From assembly GCA_949152475.1 (NCBI GenBank), contig OX424559.1, positions 32,841,119 to 32,905,118 on the forward strand: 64,000 nucleotides of DNA, written 5' to 3'. Source of the stretch: Terebella lapidaria (taxonomy: Eukaryota > Annelida > Polychaeta > Terebellida > Terebellidae). Made by a program: the position numbers and the translations under genes. This document shows positions 1 through 10,500 of the stretch, piece after piece. The notes beneath the pieces are model-generated. The model saw nothing but the letters and a program-made list of their open reading frames with translations, made no database searches and was not told the DNA's origin. Every line of letters begins with the position of its first letter. Position 1 is the stretch's first letter.

Positions 1-628
1 GTGACAGCGGAGAAGGGGAGCGGTTCCGCCGGTCTGATCGTCCCTGATGGGGCGACCGGGCGCGGTCATAGCGCCCGAGGGGAGCCAGCTCGCCAAGCGC
101 GTCGGTGAGCTGATCCACCACACTGCCCGGTGCGGACCGACCAGAACCCATGCCAGAGGCCCGCGAGGGAGCCCACCCGGCCGGGTGCGGCATCTGGTAA
201 GACTGGTCCGCTCGTCCAGAAGGACCCGCATGCATCGGCGCTCGATTCCGGACGCTCGAAGGCGTCTTATGGAAGGGTGCCGATTGCCACGGATCTGTTC
301 TGGGCGCGGGCGGGCGCGGCGTAGAGCCGTTGCCAGCTCCACCCACCGCGCCTAACACGTCAAGGTCCGGCCTTGACGGCAACTCCTGCTGCGGCCCCGC
401 GGGGCCCGACTCTACGTCCGAAGACGGAGCCAGGGACGCCGGAGTCGTCTCCGCGGACGGGGTCTTGTCCACGGAGGTTTCCGCGCGTTCCTTCCGGCCG
501 CCGGAGTCGTCCGGAGACGTCTCACGGGGGCTGTCGCGTGACCGGGTGTGGTCCGCGACACTTCCACCCTTATCCCTCCCCTTGGATTCATCGGCCTTAT
601 CTTTGGCCTTCTCTTTCGCTCTCGTCAT
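1..628 (-). CDS. Gag-like N-terminal ORF of an LTR retrotransposon (partial, open at window edge)
   Basis: Reading the minus strand from an ATG at 628-626, the frame stays open for 209 codons to the window edge. It starts MTRAKEKAKDKADESKGRD, a Lys/Asp/Glu-rich head, and continues Pro-, Ser-, Gly- and Arg-rich, with low complexity and no recognised fold. The DNA is far more GC-rich than its surroundings. Upstream on the same strand lie a primer-binding-site match (724-740) and an LTR-like block from 742, the order LTR - PBS - first ORF. The simplest reading is the start of Gag. No nucleocapsid zinc knuckle, protease or reverse transcriptase is inside the window, so the superfamily (Gypsy, BEL or other) cannot be named. 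A host gene is possible but less likely, because a related GC-rich copy lies at 48.6-49.2 kb. Confidence 0.55.
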   Translation of the reverse strand, partial: MTRAKEKAKDKADESKGRDKGGSVADHTRSRDSPRETSPDDSGGRKERAETSVDKTPSAETTPASLAPSSDVESGPAGPQQELPSRPDLDVLGAVGGAGNGSTPRPPAPRTDPWQSAPFHKTPSSVRNRAPMHAGPSGRADQSYQMPHPAGWAPSRASGMGSGRSAPGSVVDQLTDALGELAPLGRYDRARSPHQGRSDRRNRSPSPLS

Positions 629-723
629 TTTTTCGAGACGTCCTTGAGGAGCGGGCGATCCCCAGGGACTAAGGAGGCGACAACACTGTGACGGTAGGCT
701 GCGATGGAACACTGTCGGACTGA

Positions 724-740
724 TCCTGGTCACGGCACCA
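724..740 (-). other. Primer binding site, tRNA-His type
   Basis: The minus strand reads TGGTGCCGTGACCAGGA directly after a block ending in CTTTACA plus one T. TGGTGCCGTGAC is the complement of a tRNA 3' end GTCACGGCA-CCA, which is the acceptor end of animal tRNA-His (5' arm GCCGUGA). The position directly inside the putative LTR and about 95 nt before the ORF start is as expected for a reverse-transcription primer site. The match to tRNA-His is from memory of the tRNA acceptor stem and was not searched. Confidence 0.6.
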
Positions 741-741
741 A

Positions 742-1350
742 TGTAAAGTTATTGACTACCGTCCGCTCTTCGGGATCCTCGAGGATAGTCCTCTCTCATC
801 CGAGTCCTTGCGGACGCGCATCCGCTATTCCGGATCCTCGCGGCAGGGCCGCTCACCGGAGGTCGCGGCGGACACGGTAACTACTTCATCATTAACGGTA
901 ACCAGGTAACAGCCCACCCGACACTCCCAGGCCTACGGACACCGTTCAGAAACTGGTTCATCACCACGGTGTTAACTGGCGGGGCCTGGCGAGCCGCGGT
1001 CTGCCTCGGGGACGGAACCCCGTACAGTCCGACATGCTGGCCAGAGCCTCTGTCACATGTCCCGGGAAGGGAGAGAGCTGGCGATCCACAGGGCCGAAGG
1101 CCCCCGAGTCAGCAACTCGTCTCTCCCAGCCCGGGCCTCCCCACGGAAATCGTCCCCAGGGCTCTAGGAGCCCACTACTCAGACCCAGGGAACACAAAGC
1201 TCATGGCGAGCCTCGTGTGCGTCCTAGTCTCGATCTTGGACAATCTCCTCGAACGAGTCGCTTCCAGTGTATATATAATACACCAGAAACTGCAGGGCGC
1301 ACGCGAGGTTAAATCGATCCATTGTTATAGTTTACTGGAGCGTAAATTAC
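742..1350 (-). mobile_element. Long terminal repeat (5' LTR) of the edge retrotransposon
   Basis: This GC-rich block ends in CTTTACA next to the primer binding site and resembles the block at 48.65-49.22 kb along most of its length. Shared words in order are GTAAAGTT..GAC, CGGATCCTCG, CACCGTGGTGTTA, CCCGAGTCAGC and GGAAATCGTCCC. A TATATATAAT stretch near 1270, read on the minus strand as a TATA-like box, would suit LTR transcription into the ORF. The outer boundary cannot be placed because the copies stop aligning after about 1,300; the end at 1,350 is a guess. Confidence 0.5.
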
Positions 1351-1559
1351 AATACGTCGCCGTGGCAACGCACGCTCGAACGGAGCATGTCAAAACAAGG
1401 CCAAGTACAGAAAGGCCACATAAATGGCTTTTATGTTTACAATCACCTGCCGCGTGCTTAGGGCAAAATCGCCACATATGTATGGTACGTAATGCACATG
1501 TTCATCCATAGACATGTTTAAAAATATGTATTAATATTATGGTACAAACTATATATGTT

Positions 1560-1890
1560 TATGCATGTTTATGTTTATGTACATGTACTATGATTATATG
1601 CTATGTGAAGCACATGTTCATGTATAAAACGTTTTCGTATAAATTGTGTTATGTACGGTACATGACACACAAGTTTATGCATACACAGCTTTATGTATAT
1701 GTAATGTATGCTATGTGATGTACATGTTTATGTATAAAACGTTCATGTATGAATTGTGTTATGTATGGTACTCGACACACAAGTTTATGCATACACAGCT
1801 TTATGTATATGTTATGTATGCTATGTGATGTACATGTTTATGTATATATTATGTATGGTAAGGTGCACATGTTTATGTACATTCAAAAAC
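1560..1890. repeat. 110-bp tandem repeat, about 2.5-3 units
   Basis: The stretch around ACACACAAGTTTATGCATAC recurs exactly 110 bp apart (the aagtttatgc word at 1671 and 1781), with the flanking ATGTACATGTTTATGTAT sequence repeated too. The units are AT-rich and built of ATGT/TATG steps. The short ORFs in it are made of the same repeated words and are not taken as genes. Confidence 0.8.
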
Positions 1891-2095
1891 ATTTATGGGT
1901 GTTATGGTAGTTTCAAAAACGTTGAGGGTCCATTATGATATTCAGAAGATTTATGGATGCATCATGATACCAAAACATTCATGGGTGCATTATGATTTTT
2001 GAAACCATTGATGGGTGTTTTGTTATTCAAAGGGTTTATGGGTGCATTATGATCATACCATTCATGCGTGTGCTATGATATTAAGCCTGAGGATG
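1890..2095. repeat. Degenerate ~36-bp tandem repeat
   Basis: Five or six diverged units carry a core like TTTATGGGTGCATTATGAT followed by a short A-rich spacer. They follow the 110-bp array directly. No coding content is seen. Confidence 0.6.
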
Positions 2096-2149
2096 GCTCC
2101 CAGTAGCGAGTAAAGGAAATATATCGACAATGCTGATTCCGAGGAATTT

Positions 2150-2640
2150 GTGAAGCTTTTCTTGTGGACATTGACTATGAAAAGGCTTCTGATCATTATG
2201 TTGAATTAAACGTTATTACTAAAGACTCTAAACATTCTTCTCCCAACTGAAATAAAATTATGGGTGAAAACACAGTATAAAAAATAATAAGCTGTCTCAT
2301 ATATTATGAATGGGCAACAAAAAAAATTGAAGTTACTAGCTGGGTGCGACATAGATGTCCACTGTCACGTGTATTGTTCAATATTGCAATTGAAATATTC
2401 GTATCAGCTATTAGAAATAAGCTAAATTACACAGGTATCAAAATGAGTCAAAAACAATATGAAATATCTCAGTATGCCGATGATACTTGTTTCACATCAT
2501 TACATGATAAAGAAAACATGATGAAACTTCTTAATACGTGGAATGAAATGTAGCACGTGTCAAATATGCAGCTAAATATAGCTAAGACAGTGAATAATGA
2601 ATTCTGGTGCCACAACCAATTTATACCGAAACATTCTAAG
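2150..2640 (+). pseudogene. Decayed L1-like reverse transcriptase fragment
   Basis: The frame starting near 2344 reads CPLSRVLFNIAIEIF, then IRNKLNYTGIK, then ISQYADDTCF. These correspond to the reverse-transcriptase block with Pro-Leu-Ser and the catalytic YADD box, spaced as in L1/Tx1-type non-LTR elements. Upstream sequence from about 2150 (FLVDIDYEKASDH in another frame) looks like the F.D..KAFD block, but stops and frameshifts break it. The endonuclease and the rest of the element are missing. This is an old, dead fragment unrelated in sequence to the intact LINE at 7.6-12.1 kb. Confidence 0.75.
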
Positions 2641-3059
2641 TCTGGAGGTGAATTTTGACTGAGACAATCGTCGTGTTTTCATACTAGGCATACAGATACA
2701 GAATGACCTTTTTAAACGTTTTTTCAGGAAATAGAAACCAAAGTATGTAGATCTAAATCGAAATGGCAGTGTTGTTTATTTCTCCTCGTGAGGGTTATTT
2801 TTTATGGAAGAAATACGTTCTTCCCTTCCCATTAGAAAGGAAAGGGAAGAAACTATTAGGTTGTATTGATATTGTGGATTATCAGTTCTTCACATTCATG
2901 AGTCAAACAAAGTTTGACCGAAATCTGTCTTTCAATCAAGTTTACCTTTCAAGCACACACCCGTCAGTGTTATCGCTTGCCCCTATCAAAACAGTAGCCG
3001 CATTATCATTGAGATGGTTAATTTCTTTGATGATGGGTGAAGTAAAAACCTCTCACTAC

Positions 3060-3640
3060 AGGGGCAGGTTCAGGGGGAGGTGGGGGCAAGGCATTTCACA
3101 TCTTGGCCCTCCTCCGGCAACCCTTGATCAACCCCAGATGAGGCATTCATAAACTTCCCCAAGGCCATGGAAATTGGACCAAGGAGAGCCCCAGAACACA
3201 CCACTGGGGATGCATAATCCTTCAGCTTCTGACCCGCTGCCAACAGCTACTTCTTCACCTCGCTTAGCAACATTACACAACTGGGTCTTCCTTTAAAATC
3301 CTAGATCTGCTCCGAATCAGCCATGCATGCACTCTTTAGGGGAATGGAAAATGGACCAAAGACAACCTCTAAAACACACCAATGGGCGTACATATCCGTT
3401 CAACTTCTGGTGCCCTTAAGCGAGCCCCAGACCATCCGCAATCACCACCTCGCTTCGCAACATCTCACATCTTGTCCCTCCTTCAGAACCCTGGATCCGA
3501 CCAAGAACAGGCATTCCCAAACTCTCCAAAGCCATGGACATTGGACCAAGGAGAGCCGTAGAATACACCATTGGGGATGCATAATCCTTCAGCGTCTGGG
3601 GCCCCAAGCGGGCCTCAGACTCCCGGTCGACAGAGGCTCA
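3060..3640. repeat. ~180-bp tandem repeat, three diverged units
   Basis: A segment with ATTGGACCAAGGAGAGCC, then ACACACCA.TGGGGATGCAT and AATCCTTCAGC.TCTG recurs at about 3173, 3351 and 3541, a spacing of about 180-190 bp. The last unit ends in TCTGGGGCCCCAAGC GGGCCTCAGA, a hairpin core shared with repeats at 24.5-25.2 and 30.4 kb. Poly-C tracts follow at 3678-3692. ORFs across this block are repeat-derived. Confidence 0.65.
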
Positions 3641-3729
3641 CTTTGCTCGACGCTATATCGATGAAAGGTTTTGCCCCACCCCCCCCCCCCCCACCCTCTC
3701 CAAGATCATATACCCTCCACATCGATTTA

Positions 3730-3965
3730 CAAATATTCTCATTAGAGTAAAGATGTTCTAACCAAGATTAAAAGGTTCACATCCAGGGTTGAGAAGGTTT
3801 TCAGGGAAGTGAAAATTTCTCAGCGAAGTAAAATGGTTCTCTCTAAGATGGAAAGGTTTTAACCAGGTAAAAAGGTTCTGACCGTAATGAAAATGTTCTC
3901 ACGGAGGTAAAAATTTTCTCAAGTAAAAAATGTTTTCACCGATTCTCAGAACTCGAAAAAGTTCA
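3730..3965. repeat. Degenerate ~27-bp tandem repeat
   Basis: Repeating words of the kind GTAAAAAGGTTCT.ACC are spaced about 25-30 bp. They sit between the 180-bp repeats and the 134-bp satellite and have no coding content. Confidence 0.5.
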
Positions 3966-3974
3966 CATTGTGTA

Positions 3975-5670
3975 AAAATATTATGGACATATAGCAAGTC
4001 ATATATGGCGTATTTTACTTTAAATGAACTTGAATGGTAAGTCAAGGTCAGTCCACAGTTTGACCATAATTGATTCCTAAGCTGTAAAGTTGATTATAAA
4101 TGAAATATCAGTCATTTGTGATCTGACCTTGAAAATGAGGTCAAAAAGCAAGTTCAAGGTCATGAGAATATTCAGCACATATCATTTCTTGTTCACAGTT
4201 GATTCCTAAACTGTGAAGTCGATAAGCGAGATATTAGCCATTTTGTTCTTTGACGTTGAAAATGAGGTCAAACGTTAAATTCAAGGTCATCAGAATATTC
4301 GGACTATATCATTTCCTATATGTGCACAACTGATTCCAAAGCTATAAAGTCGATAATAAGAGAGATCAGCCATTTTGTGCTCTGACCTTGAAAATGAGGT
4401 CAAAGGTCAAATTCGAGGTCATGACAATAATCAGCACATATCATTTCCTATGTCTCCTAAGTTGATTCCTAGTCTCTAATCTCAATTTTAAGTGAGATAT
4501 GAGGAATAATGTGTCCCATTGGCTCACGAGAATATTCGGCATATATAATTTCCTATATGTCCTCAATTGATCCTAAGCTGTAAAGTCGATAATAAGCAAG
4601 ATATTACTTTGTGCTCTGATCTTGAAAATGAGGTCAAAGGTCAAATTCAAGGTCATCAGAAATTCGGCATACATCATTTCTCATATGTTCACAATTGATT
4701 CCTAAGCTGTGAAGTAAGTAATGAACCAGATATTAGCCATTTTGTGCTCTTACCTTGAAAATGATGTCAAAGGTCAAATTCAAGGTCATCGAAATATTTG
4801 GCATACATCATTTCCTATATGTTCACAATTGATTCCTAAGCTGTGAAGTAAGTAATAAACCAGATATTAGCCATTTTGTGCTCTTACCTTGAAAATGATG
4901 TCAAAGGTCAAATTCAAGGTCATCGAAATATTTGGCATACATCATTTCCTATATGTTCACAATTGATTCCTAAGCTGTAAAGTAGATAATAAACGCGCTA
5001 TTAGCCATTTTGTGCTCTGACCTTGAAAATGAGGTCAAAGGTCAAATTCAAGGTCATCAGAATATTCGGCATATATCATTTCCTATATGTCCACAATGGA
5101 TTCCTAAGCTGTAAAGTTTAGGAAAGATAATAAGCGAGATATTACCCATTTTGCACTCTGACCTTGAGAATAAGGTCAAAGGTCAAGTTCAAGGTCATGA
5201 GAATTTTCAGCATATATTTTTTCCTATGAGTCCACCATTGATTCCTAAGCTGTAACGTCGATAATAAGCGAGATATTAGCCATTTTGTGTTGTGACCTTG
5301 AAAATTATGACGAAGGTCAAATTTAAGGTCACGAGAATCATCGGCATATATAATTCCTATACATGCACAATTGATTCCTAGTGTCTAATCTCAACATTAT
5401 GTGAGATATTAGGAGAAATTTTCCCCATTATAAAGCATAGGCTAATTTAACATGGGAAAATAAAATGGCTGCCACAAGCAGACCGCCGATTCAAGGGCAA
5501 CAAAACTTATACACAGCACAGAGGTATATCAGGGGAATCTTTTAAAACAAAAATCTCAAATCTGATCAAACAGTTTTTGAGAAAATGGCCACCAAATTCT
5601 AAAATTGGCCATTTTTCGACAAAAATGGCCGCCATTTTGAGAAAAAAAACGATTCAATCGACGAAAAAAA
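3975..5670 (+). repeat. Truncated TIR element filled with 134-bp tandem repeats
   Basis: About nine diverged units each contain TGACCTTGAAAATGAGGTCA, then AAGGTCAAATTCAAGGTCA, then a tract with CATATATCATTTCCTATATG, CACAATTGATTCCTAAGC and GATATTAGCCATTTTG. The array passes into a non-repetitive tail with GCGATTCAAGGGCAACG-like sequence and AAAATGGCCGCCATTTTGA. The tail stops at about 5,670 without the GGTCCGGTAACC end seen in the complete copies, and the next element starts there. Confidence 0.8.
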
Positions 5671-7590
5671 TTAGCCCAAGGGCTAAGAAAGGTTACCGGA
5701 CAATATACATTTTAGATATTAGCCTTTTGTCCAGTGACCTTGAAAATAAAGTCACTGATAAATTCAAGGCCATGAAATTTTCAACAAATATATCACTTCT
5801 AGTATGTCCACAATAAATTCCTAAGCTGTAAAGTCGATAATAAGTGAGACATTAGCCATTCTGTGATGTGACCTTGAAAATGAGGTCAAAGTTAAAGTTC
5901 AAGGTCATGAAAATATTCAGTATATATCATTCCTCTATATTCGCAATTGATTCCTATGCTGTAAATGTAAGTATCAATCTATTACCACCAATACAATCAG
6001 ATTTTGATGATGCCAATAAGAAACGTAAAATACTACATTTTGCAATAGAAACAAACAAAGCCCGACCAAATAGTTTATCCAAAGACACACTGGCGTCTTC
6101 AGGGGCAGACAATGTGTTAAATGTAGTTGTTTCTACTGTACACCAGATGGAATTAGTATACAACTGCCCAACAACCTATGAAAATAATTTAGAAATCCGA
6201 ATCTAACCCCATGGAATAGATACATGACAAGTACAAAAGTACCCAATCACAAGCCCGAAGGCTACTGAGGTGATGGTATCCTCGGGGACAGATTTAACGT
6301 CCGCCAGCAGTGACACCGACTCAGTGGTATACAATTGTAAGTATCAATCTATTACCACCAATAAAATCAAATTTTGATGATGCCAATAAGAAACGTAAAA
6401 TACAACATTTTGCAATAGAAACAAAGCCCGACCAAATAGTTTATCCAAAGACACACTGGCGTCATCAGGGGCAGATGTAAAGATGATAATAAGCAACATA
6501 TTAGCCATTTTGTTCTCTGACCTTGAAAATGAGATCAAATGTCAAATTCTAGATCACCAAAATATTCAGCATACATCATTTCCTATATGTTCACTATGGA
6601 CCCCTAAGCTGTAAATTTGATAATAAGCGAGATCTAAGCCATTTTGTATTCTGACCTTGAAAATAAAATGACTAACCTTGAAATTTAGGTCCAGGGTCAA
6701 ATTCAAGGTCACTAGAATATTCAGCATATATCATTTCCTATATGTTCACAATTGATTCCTAAGCTGCAAAGTCGCTAATAAGCAAGATATTGGCCATTTT
6801 GTCCTGTGACCTTGAAAATGAGGTCAAAGGTCAAATTCAAGGTCACGAGAATATTCAGCATATATCATTTCCTATATGTTCACAATTGATTCCTAAGCCG
6901 TAAAGTCGATAATAAGCGAGATATTAGCAATTTTGTCCTGTGACCTTGGAAATGAGGTCAAAGGTCAAATTCAAGGTCACGAGAATATTCAGCATATATC
7001 ATTTCCTATATGTTCACAATTGATTCCTAAGCTGTAAAGTCGATAATAAGCGAGATATTTGCAATTTTGTCCTGTGACCTTGAAAATGAGGCCAAAGGTC
7101 AAATTCAAGGTCACGAGAATATTCAGCATATATCATTTCCTATATGTTCACAATGGATTCCTAAGCTGTAAAGTCGATAATAAGCGAGATATTAGCCATT
7201 TTGTCCTGTGACCTTGAAAATGAGGTCAAAGGTCAAATTCAAGGTCACGAAAATATTCAGCATATATCATTTCCTATATGTTCACAATTGATTTCTAAGC
7301 TGTAAAGTCGATAATAAGCGAGATATTAGCCATTTTGTCCTGTGACCTTGAAAATGAGGTCAAAGGTCAAATTCAAGGTCACCAGAATATTCAGCATATA
7401 TCATTTCCTATATGTCCACAATTGATTCCTAGTCTCTAATCTCAATATTAAGTGAGATATTAGGCTTAATGTGTTCCATTATAAAGCATAGGAGAATTTA
7501 ACATGGGAAAGTCCCATTTGGGCCGAGTTTGGGCCCAAAATGGCCCATTTCGAGCGATTCAAGGGCAACGAAACTTATACACATCGTAGA
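5671..7590 (+). mobile_element. TIR element A, left part (134-bp satellite array inside)
   Basis: The copy starts with TTAGCCCAAGGGCTAAG followed by AAAGGTTACCGGACAAT. It carries a 134-bp array that is nearly perfect from 6806 to 7440: the GTGACC start falls at 6806, 6940, 7074, 7208 and 7342, exactly 134 bp each time. It ends in a tail with GGGCCGAGTTTGGGCCCAAA. The copy is cut at about 7,590 by the LINE and resumes at about 12,081. GGTTACCGGAC at the start and the related GGTCTGGTAACC at 12,344-12,355 act as inverted ends. No transposase is seen, so it would be non-autonomous. Confidence 0.7.
5964..6480 (+). repeat. Duplicated unique insert in the satellite, with a short ORF
   Basis: A segment starting GTAAGTATCAATCTATTACC occurs at about 5968-6105 and again at about 6338-6477. 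The second copy lacks AAACA and has a few substitutions. The first copy reads through an open frame of about 80 codons to a stop near 6206 (SDFDDANKKRKILHFAIET...). The second ends earlier and runs back into satellite. The encoded sequence is not recognised. It may be a captured fragment of a gene or of a transposon protein. Confidence 0.5.
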
Positions 7591-10500
7591 GGTAAGTAAG
7601 TAAGTAAGTAAGTTTATTTAGAAAATGTATAATAACAGTCAATCTTACTATCACAAGTACATTTACAAATACATTTCCAAGGACATTACAAGAGACAGAG
7701 TCTGTAGCCCATACATATACATTTCAGTACATGATAATACAATTACGCGTTCTGTATAGGTTGTAATACCCAAACAAAGAAAAAAAAGCAAGAAAAAAAA
7801 GATACACATTAAGAACGACAAGAAACATATACGAATTTTACAGTGATAATCCAGTGGAATGTGGTAAGTGCGGACTCAGTACTGGCTAAACTTGTGGTGT
7901 TTGAATAACTGTTTGAAAGATTTAACACTTTTCGCGTTTTTAGCTTCATTGGGTAAGTTTGTCCATTTTGCGGGTCCTAAATATAACAGACTGCGTTTCG
8001 CCGTTTCAAATGTTATCAGAGGTATAATCGGGTCATCTCCATGTCGAGTTGTTTGCCTATTCCCCTGTGGGCGATAATAAAATAGGTCTAGGAGGGCATT
8101 AGGCAGTTTCTCATGAACAAATTTGTACATGAATTCATTTATTTGTAGCTCGAAAATATCTGAAAGTTTCAAAATTCCTGAATATCTGAACAACGGAGAT
8201 GAATGGGCATTATAAACAGAATTATTCAAACATCGAATTGTCTTCTTTTGGGCCACTGTAATTTTGTTCAAGTGCTTCTGATATGTGCCTCCCCATAGAA
8301 TACATCCATATGTGAGGTATGGGTGAATGAGGCTATAGTACAATGTTTTCAAATTTTCATACTTCAAGAATGACTTGGCGCTCTTCATCGCATAAATGCC
8401 GCTGGATATTTTTTTGTGCACGTGTTCAACATGTGCGTTCCAGCGTAATTGGTCATCGATATGAAGCCCAAGGAACTTAGTAACATTAACCATTTCCAGT
8501 TTGTCTCGATCAATATATAATTCATGGGGATCTCCGTTTGTATTCATGTTACACCTGGTGAAAACCATGTATTTGGTTTTAGAAGCATTTACAGAAAGCC
8601 TATTCGCTCTGAACCAATCAGTCAAACTTTTCAAGTCCACATTCATATGCTCATAAAGCTGGGATAAATTTGCACTAGAGTAGTATACAGTAGTATCATC
8701 GGCAAATAAAACTGTTTTTGCGTATTTGGTGCATTGTGGGATGTCATTAGAATAAAGAACGAATAAAAGTGGACCTAGGACGCTTCCTTGAGGGACACCG
8801 ATATTTACATTGCGATACTCTGATTTTATACCGCTATAGTACACATACTGACGTCGATTTTTTAAGTATGAGGTAAACCACTCGAGAGACTTCCCTCTAA
8901 TACCATAATGCGTCAACTTATGTAGAAGGATGTCGTGGTTTAGCGTATCGAACGCTTTCGATAGATCCAAGAATGTACCAAGACAAAATTCGTGTTTTTC
9001 CATTGACTGCAGAACATCCATCGTAAACGTTATGACAGCATCCGTAGTTGAATATCTCGGCCTAAACCCGAATTGTTTATTATAAAGAACATTATGTTTT
9101 GATATGAACTTGTATACCCTTTTATGAACTACCTTCTCTAAGATCTTAGAAATATTGGGTAACAAAGATATCGGTCTGTAGTTATTGAATAATTCTTTGC
9201 TTTTCCCCTTATGAATCGGTATTACTTTCGCCAATTTCATGGCGTCAGGAAACGTGCCAGTTTCCAATGAAAGATTCACTATATGGGCTATAGGAGCACT
9301 AACCACGTCCACGAGACTTTTTATCAGTTTCATACTGATATTGTCATCACCGGCACTTTTCTTATTCTTACATGACTTTATTATATCTGATATTTCAGAT
9401 GGATCGGTCGGGGCTAAATATATAGATCCGGGTACAGGTTTGGATGTCATGTAGTGTTCCGGCGAATGATTAGACTTAGGGATTGACTGCGCCGATACTT
9501 CTCCGATAGTGGAAAAATAAGACACAAATTCATTTGAAATCTTTACTTTGTCAGTTATTTTATGCCCATTTACATTGAAAGTGATAGAAGTATCATCTTT
9601 CACAATATTACGACCAATCACTGTATTGAGTACACCCCAAGTTTTCCTTATATCTTGCGAGAATTCTTCCAACAGGGATTTGAAATATGTTTGTTTCGCA
9701 AGGCGCTTACATCGATTGAATATATTCCTGTAGTTAGTGTAAGCAACACTCTCTTCACTCCGCTTGTCACGGCCAAGCGACCGTCTGTAAAGAACGTCGC
9801 AGCGTTTAGAGCATTTTATCAAACTAGGAGTCATCCACTTGTCACGAATAACAGATTTACGTGGTATTCTGCACTCTACCATGGGTGCATATTTGTCAAT
9901 GATACAATTAAAATGCGAAATAAATATTTCGTAGCATATGTTTACATTGTTGTCTCTTAGGACTGTTTGCCAGTCAGTCAGTTTCAGTTCATTTGATATT
10001 TTATGAATTTGCTCATCGCCGAGTTTTCGGTATGTAAATATTAAAGGATCATTCGTCGTAACCAGTGAACGATATCCCATACATGTTAGTATAGGGAGAT
10101 GATCAGATATATTTGATACCATTGTTCTGGACACAATATCATGACAGTTAGTACCATGTCTGACATATATGTTGTCGATAAGTGTTGCAGAAGTATCATT
10201 AACTCTACTGGGGACGAGCGAAGAAGGTAATATCCCTTCCATGATGAAAATATCTAGCAAGTCAGATGCATATTTGTTGGTATCCACTTTCATGTAGTCA
10301 AAATTTTGGTCTGTTCCAATCATTAAATCACAGTTGGTTTTGCTACAATTAGATATCATTTTCTGGAATCGCTCAAGAGAAACACACTGGTTTGTATTTG
10401 GCACTCGATGTATTTCGGCCAATAATAGATTACTTTTTTTTGACGAGGTCTGCACTTCGGCAACAATGCTTTCGAATTCACCCTGAATATTGACTGCGAT

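Noticed and set aside
1646..1938. Overlapping short ORFs in the AT-rich repeats
   Set aside because: They are made wholly of the 110-bp tandem repeat, with Tyr/Met/Cys runs from ATGTAT words; no gene signal.
4020..7440. CRISPR-like array
   Set aside because: Regular 134-bp spacing, but the whole unit repeats, there are no unique spacers, and the surrounding genes are eukaryotic and split.
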